From: Oxalobacter paeniformigenes
GTDB taxonomy: Bacteria > Pseudomonadota > Gammaproteobacteria > Burkholderiales > Burkholderiaceae_D
Direction: 5' to 3'
NCBI RefSeq assembly: GCF_027158465.1
Contig: NZ_JAMKYL010000004.1
Location: 62,001 to 126,000 of the forward strand
Length of the DNA: 64,000 nucleotides
Shown piece by piece: positions 59,477-64,000 of this stretch; position 1 is the stretch's first letter; the number at the start of each line of letters is the position of its first letter. Under the pieces are notes generated by a model that saw nothing but the letters and a program-made list of their open reading frames with translations, searched no databases and had not been told where the DNA came from. The translations under genes and the position numbers were made by a program.

Positions 59477-62400
59477 GTGCGTTTAACGTCGATCAAATTG
59501 TCGGGTTTCAAATCGTTTGTCGATCCAACGGTGATCCGGATCAACGGGCAGCGGATCGGTGTGGTGGGTCCGAACGGATGTGGCAAATCGAACATCATCG
59601 ATGCTGTACGCTGGGTGCTTGGTGAATCGCGTGCATCCGAATTGCGTGGTGAATCGATGAAGGACGTGATTTTCAACGGAACGACACAACGCAAACCGGC
59701 CGGAAGAGCCTCTGTCGAACTGGTATTCGACAATAGCGATGGTCGTGTCGCCGGTCAATGGGGCCAGTATAACGAGCTGGCAGTCAAACGTATCCTGACC
59801 CGTGAGGGTGGTTCCACCTATTACATCAACAATTTGCCGGTACGTCGCCGGGATGTGCAGGATATTTTTTTGGGAACCGGTCTGGGGCCGAGAGCGTATG
59901 CGATTATCGGTCAGGGGATGATTGCACGCATTATCGAGGCGAGACCGGATGAATTGCGAGTTTTTCTGGAAGAGGCGGCAGGCGTTTCGAAATATCGCGA
60001 AAGACGTCGTGAGACGGAAAACAGGCTTTCCGACACACGTGAGAATCTGAATCGTGTGACCGATATTTTGCATGAACTGGACCAGAACCTGGAGAAATTG
60101 CGTCTTCAGGCCGATCTGGCGATGCAATACCATAACCTCGTGTCGGCGAAGAAGCGGCAGCAGGAGTGGTTGTGGCTGATGCAAAAGCAGGCAGGCGTAC
60201 GAGAACAGGCGGAACTGGCGCAGGAAATCGCTCAGGCGCAAACGAAACTGGAAGCCATGACGACAGAGTTGTTCAAGCGTGAAGCGGAGCTGGAAAAAAT
60301 TCGGGAAGCGCATGATATGGCGAACCGTGATTTGCATGTCGCGCAGGGAGCGCTTTATCAGACCAATGCGGAAATCGGCAGTATCGAGGCGCAAATCCGG
60401 TATGTACAGGAAACGAAAAAGCGTTTGCAGACGCAGTTGCGCTCATACCATAACCAGAAAGACCAGTGGGCAAGGCAGATCGCATCTTTTTCGGACGAAT
60501 TGGCTGTCGTGAAAGAACGACTTTCCGAAGCGAGTCTCCATGAGGAGGCGGCACGTGAATATTTGCTGTCGCGCGAACAAGAATTGCCTCAGGCTGAGGA
60601 AGCTGTCAGCGCAGTGCGTGAGCAAGCGCATGATATTCATGAGCATATCGTGCAGATACGTCAGCAGATTGCCGTTTCGTCGGCCGGACATAAAAATCTG
60701 TACGATGCCATACAGGATTGCAAGGTGCGACGGGAAAAGCTGTTGCAGCAACAAAATCAGGCTGTTCAGCCGGATATGGATGAACTGAACGTATGGCGTG
60801 AAGAACTGGCGGAACTGGAATGGCTGCTTGAGGAAATGCGTGAGAACATGGAGTCATCAAAATCGCGTATTCCCGAACTGGAAAAACAATACCGGCTCAG
60901 GCATGAACAGTTGAACGCTTGTCATGCGCAATGCATGCATGGTCAGGCCCGTCTGGATGCCTTGAAACAATTGCAGGAAAAAACACAGTCCGGTGGCAAG
61001 TGGCATGACTGGCTGGAAAAACAGGGACTGGCGGGATTTCCTCCTTTGTGGCAGTCTGTTCATATCGAAACAGGCTGGGAAACCGCGCTGGAAGTGGCTC
61101 TTGCGGAAAGAATGCGGGCACTGGAGATTTCATCGCTTGATCGCACGTTACTCTTTGCTGACGGAGTGTTCCCCGCAAAAATCTGTTTTTTTTCGGTATC
61201 ACAGGGATGTCATACCGGAAAAATGGAAGAAAACCAGTGCACATTGCCTCGCCTGTCCGACATGCTGCAGTGTGACAAGCCCTCTGTTTTACAGATATTG
61301 CGTTACTGGTTGTCGCATGTATATGCGGCGAACAGTCTTGAAGAAGCGTTGCGCAATCGTGAAATGCTGTCTGATGGTGCCTGTATCGTGGTGCCGGCAG
61401 GTCATGTGACGGACAGATACAGTATCAGGTTTTTCGCTGCCGAATCCGAACTGGATGGCGTATTTGCAAGACAGCAGGAAATCATGCGTCTGGAGCAGAA
61501 GCAGCGCGAACAGGATGCAGCATTGCTTGATGCGGAACGGCAATGTCGTCATGTCGAAGCGGATATCGAGGAAGTCAAGACGCAGGTCGGTGTATGGCAG
61601 GAGCAGGCAGTTTCGTTCAATGAACGTATACATGAGAGCCGGCTAGCCATTCTGAAACGGGAAGAAGCAGCCAGGTTGTACCATGAGCAGTCGGAACGGA
61701 TAGAAGCCGACTTGTCCGAATTGCTGGAATTGATGCGCGACAGGGAAATGTCTTTGCTGGAAGAGGAAAAGAAACTTGAGGAACTGGATTCGCATCTGGC
61801 ACAGTGGCAGGAACAGGAAGTCATGTTTCATGACAAGGTGAGTGCAGGGGAAGAAAATCTCAGGCGTTTGCAGGAAACGATACGACAGGCAGAGCGCAAG
61901 GTACAGCAAAGCGGCTTCGAACATGAGTCGCTTCTCAACAGAATGGCGGAACTCAAGCGTCAGATCGAGGCAGCAGAAAGCCAGATACAAAGGATTGCCG
62001 GAGAACTGGGACAAGGACAGCTTGAATTGCAGGAACTGGACGATAGTGGTGCACACGATGATCTTCAGGAACTGTTGGATACGCGTCTTGCGCAGGAAGC
62101 CTCGCTGGCCGAAGCCAGATCGCAACTGGATGAACTTGCGCAAACATTGCGGAATTTGCTGGAACAGAGATTGCGGCTGGAAAGAAGTTTGCAGCCGCAG
62201 CGGGATAAAATAGTTGCATTGCAGCTCAAGGAACAGGCTGCGCGGCTCAATATCGAGCAATATGACCAGAAACTGTCGGAAGCTGGTGCCGATATAGTGG
62301 AACTGGCGCGCACGCTGCCGCCACAGGCGAAAATACAGGCCATGCAGGCTGAAATCGGTCGTTTGTCGGTTGAGATTGAAAAACTGGGCGCAGTCAATCT

Positions 62401-63010
62401 GGGGGCGGCAATGGAACTGGAAGAAGGGGAGAAAAGACGGCGCTATCTTCAGGAACAGTACCAAGACTTGAATGATGCCATCGTAACGCTTGAAGATGCC
62501 ATCAGACGGATCGACAGGGAAACACGCATGTTGCTGAAAAATACGTTCGACCAGGTCAACCAGTCGTTCAAGTCACTTTTTGCCATGCTGTTTGGCGGGG
62601 GAAATGCGCAGTTGCTGATGACCGGAAACGAGATTCTGGATGCAGGTGTCCAGATCATGGCACAGCCGCCCGGCAAAAAAAATACCACAATTCACCTGTT
62701 ATCCGGTGGAGAAAAAGCCCTAACCGCGATAGCATTAGTCTTTTCGTTATTTCAGCTGAATCCGGCACCTTTTTGTCTGCTTGATGAAGTGGATGCACCG
62801 CTGGATGATGCCAATACGGAACGTTTCGGCAATATGGTGAATACCATGTCGCAACAGACCCAGTTCCTGTTCATCTCACATAACAGAATCGCTATGGAGA
62901 TGGCGGAAGAACTGGTCGGTGTGACGATGCAGGAACAGGGCGTTTCACGGATAGTGACAGTGGATATCCAGGATGCGGCGAAATTTTCAAATGAGGTCTT
63001 AAGAGCATGA
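59477..63010 (+). CDS. smc: Chromosome partition protein SMC
   Basis: Condensin ATPase that organises and segregates the chromosome. 1177 residues, start GTG at 59477 (RLTSIKLSGFKSFVDPT). Walker A GPNGCGKSN near residue 32, a long coiled coil, a hinge at about 490-650, a second coiled coil, and the C-terminal signature LLSGGEKALTAIALVFS with Walker B CLLDEVDAPLDDAN. It ends overlapping the zipA start by four bases. Confidence 0.96.
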   Translation: MRLTSIKLSGFKSFVDPTVIRINGQRIGVVGPNGCGKSNIIDAVRWVLGESRASELRGESMKDVIFNGTTQRKPAGRASVELVFDNSDGRVAGQWGQYNELAVKRILTREGGSTYYINNLPVRRRDVQDIFLGTGLGPRAYAIIGQGMIARIIEARPDELRVFLEEAAGVSKYRERRRETENRLSDTRENLNRVTDILHELDQNLEKLRLQADLAMQYHNLVSAKKRQQEWLWLMQKQAGVREQAELAQEIAQAQTKLEAMTTELFKREAELEKIREAHDMANRDLHVAQGALYQTNAEIGSIEAQIRYVQETKKRLQTQLRSYHNQKDQWARQIASFSDELAVVKERLSEASLHEEAAREYLLSREQELPQAEEAVSAVREQAHDIHEHIVQIRQQIAVSSAGHKNLYDAIQDCKVRREKLLQQQNQAVQPDMDELNVWREELAELEWLLEEMRENMESSKSRIPELEKQYRLRHEQLNACHAQCMHGQARLDALKQLQEKTQSGGKWHDWLEKQGLAGFPPLWQSVHIETGWETALEVALAERMRALEISSLDRTLLFADGVFPAKICFFSVSQGCHTGKMEENQCTLPRLSDMLQCDKPSVLQILRYWLSHVYAANSLEEALRNREMLSDGACIVVPAGHVTDRYSIRFFAAESELDGVFARQQEIMRLEQKQREQDAALLDAERQCRHVEADIEEVKTQVGVWQEQAVSFNERIHESRLAILKREEAARLYHEQSERIEADLSELLELMRDREMSLLEEEKKLEELDSHLAQWQEQEVMFHDKVSAGEENLRRLQETIRQAERKVQQSGFEHESLLNRMAELKRQIEAAESQIQRIAGELGQGQLELQELDDSGAHDDLQELLDTRLAQEASLAEARSQLDELAQTLRNLLEQRLRLERSLQPQRDKIVALQLKEQAARLNIEQYDQKLSEAGADIVELARTLPPQAKIQAMQAEIGRLSVEIEKLGAVNLGAAMELEEGEKRRRYLQEQYQDLNDAIVTLEDAIRRIDRETRMLLKNTFDQVNQSFKSLFAMLFGGGNAQLLMTGNEILDAGVQIMAQPPGKKNTTIHLLSGGEKALTAIALVFSLFQLNPAPFCLLDEVDAPLDDANTERFGNMVNTMSQQTQFLFISHNRIAMEMAEELVGVTMQEQGVSRIVTVDIQDAAKFSNEVLRA

Positions 63011-64000
63011 CGGATTTACAGATAAGCCTGATCGGTATCGGTATAGCGATTGTCATCGGGGTCATTGCCTATAACAAATGGCAGGAATATCGTGCGAAAA
63101 AGCATGTCGAACGGGCGTTTTCCGATCCGGTTGAAGATGTGTTGATGGGATCGGCACAGACGGAAAACAGGACGGAGCGCAAGGAACCGGTACTGGACGG
63201 TACGATCCAGACGGAAAAAACGGTTTCTTCCGCGGAAAACGAGCCGACGTTGTCACCGACTGAGGGTGAAGACATGGCAGGCGAGCCAGTCATTGTGCAG
63301 AAGGTACCGGAAATGCCTGTGGACGAGCTGATAGAACTGCCTGTGACACTGGTGATGGAAGAAAGCCTGCGTGCCGAAAAAATATTGCCGCATCTCCAGT
63401 CATTGCGTTATACGGGCAACAAACCGGTCCGGTTTCTGGGAATGCCGGATGGCGAGGATGTCGGAAAAGACTGGCAGGCAATTGTGCCGGGTCAGAGTTA
63501 TCGCCAGATCAGGGCATGCGTATTGCTGGCCAATCGCAATGGTGCATTGAACGAGATCGAATATTCCGAATTGCTGATGCGCCTGCGCCAGATCGCCGAT
63601 GCCATCGGCGCGGAACCTGAAATTCCGGAAATGGCGGAAGTGATCGAAAGAGCCAGACAGCTTTATCAGTTCGTATCGGATCATGATGCTAAACTGGGCA
63701 TCAGCATCCGCAGTAACGGTGCGCCCTGGCAAATGGTTACACTGACGACTGCACTGGAAAAACAGGGATTCGAAGCGCGTCCTGATGGTCTGTTTGTCAT
63801 GAAAGACAAGGAAAAGGGAGCCGTTCTGTTTACCCTTTCCACCAACGAACTGGCTGCTTCCGAAACCGCGACACGACTGACGTTGCTGATGGACGTTCCC
63901 TGCGTCGCACAGGAACTGGACGGTTTCACGCAAATGATCCAGTGCGGAAAAGCGTTGTGTATCCGTCTGGACGGTGCGTTGATTGATGATGGCAACCAGT
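63007..64000 (+). CDS. zipA: Cell division protein ZipA, C-terminus cut by window edge
   Basis: Membrane anchor for FtsZ. 331 codons are present, starting ATG at 63007 (MTDLQISLIGIGIAIVIGV), which overlaps the smc stop. A single N-terminal transmembrane helix (about 5-23) is followed by an acidic, Pro/Thr-rich linker and a C-terminal ZipA FtsZ-binding domain with SIRSNGAPWQMVTL-like strands. Assignment relies on this architecture and on position after smc (ligA would follow). The protein sequence is weakly conserved in the family. Confidence 0.8.
   Translation, partial: MTDLQISLIGIGIAIVIGVIAYNKWQEYRAKKHVERAFSDPVEDVLMGSAQTENRTERKEPVLDGTIQTEKTVSSAENEPTLSPTEGEDMAGEPVIVQKVPEMPVDELIELPVTLVMEESLRAEKILPHLQSLRYTGNKPVRFLGMPDGEDVGKDWQAIVPGQSYRQIRACVLLANRNGALNEIEYSELLMRLRQIADAIGAEPEIPEMAEVIERARQLYQFVSDHDAKLGISIRSNGAPWQMVTLTTALEKQGFEARPDGLFVMKDKEKGAVLFTLSTNELAASETATRLTLLMDVPCVAQELDGFTQMIQCGKALCIRLDGALIDDGNQ

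Noticed and set aside
1..64000. Search for CRISPR arrays, insertion sequences, prophage or toxin-antitoxin modules
   Set aside because: No direct-repeat arrays, transposase or integrase motifs, or paired small toxin-antitoxin frames were seen; gene content is core and collinear with known betaproteobacterial blocks.

Overview
This window reads as a contiguous piece of a betaproteobacterial chromosome (Burkholderiales, most likely family Oxalobacteraceae; a small-genome, Oxalobacter-like organism is my best guess). The inference rests on gene order rather than on a database search: thrS-infC-rpmI-rplT-pheS-pheT-ihfA-merR, surE-pcm-nlpD-rlmD, yceD-rpmF-plsX-fabHDG-acpP-fabF-ygfX-rpoE-degP and ndk-rlmN-rodZ-ispG-hisS-yfgM-bamB-der-hfq-hflX-hflK-hflC-hisZ-purA are all classic betaproteobacterial blocks. 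Base composition looks moderate (about half G+C) and even throughout. I see no insertion sequence, prophage, integron, CRISPR array or rRNA; there is one tRNA.

Layout. 1-1558: divergent efflux adaptor (acrA-like, cut by the window edge) and TetR repressor with a palindromic operator between them. 1568-7072: minus-strand P-type ATPase, transaldolase and phosphoglucose isomerase. 7407-7483: tRNA-Val(GAC). 7841-15468: translation operon (threonyl- and phenylalanyl-tRNA synthetases, IF3, L35, L20) ending in ihfA and a MerR regulator. 15559-20568: stress and repair block (surE, pcm, nlpD, rlmD, msrB, yciB). 20618-30403: minus-strand metabolic block (crotonase-family protein, PEP carboxylase, Sel1-repeat protein, aconitase, a secreted MliC-like protein, a ketopantoate-reductase-like protein) with several strong hairpins in 5' leaders. 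30544-33793: LysR regulator, rlmJ, and an RsmI-like methyltransferase overlapping maf. 33894-40256: phospholipid/fatty-acid operon. 40327-43126: ygfX, rpoE, degP. 43243-58051: the long ndk-to-purA housekeeping run. 58107-64000: PBP7-type endopeptidase, smc and the start of zipA.

How it works together: the window supplies ribosome and tRNA-charging components, membrane lipid synthesis, envelope quality control (sigma-E, DegP, HflKC, BamB, YfgM, NlpD), cell-shape and chromosome segregation functions (RodZ, SMC, ZipA), isoprenoid, histidine and purine steps, and anaplerotic/TCA steps (Ppc, AcnA).

The most informative oddities are absences and RNA structures rather than a new gene system. rpoS is missing from its usual place after nlpD, rseA/rseB are missing between rpoE and degP, and a pilW/pilF gene is missing between rlmN and rodZ. 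Terminator-like hairpins sit inside the probable leaders of thrS, ppc and acnA. I did not find a convincing undescribed multi-gene system; the window is mostly core genome.
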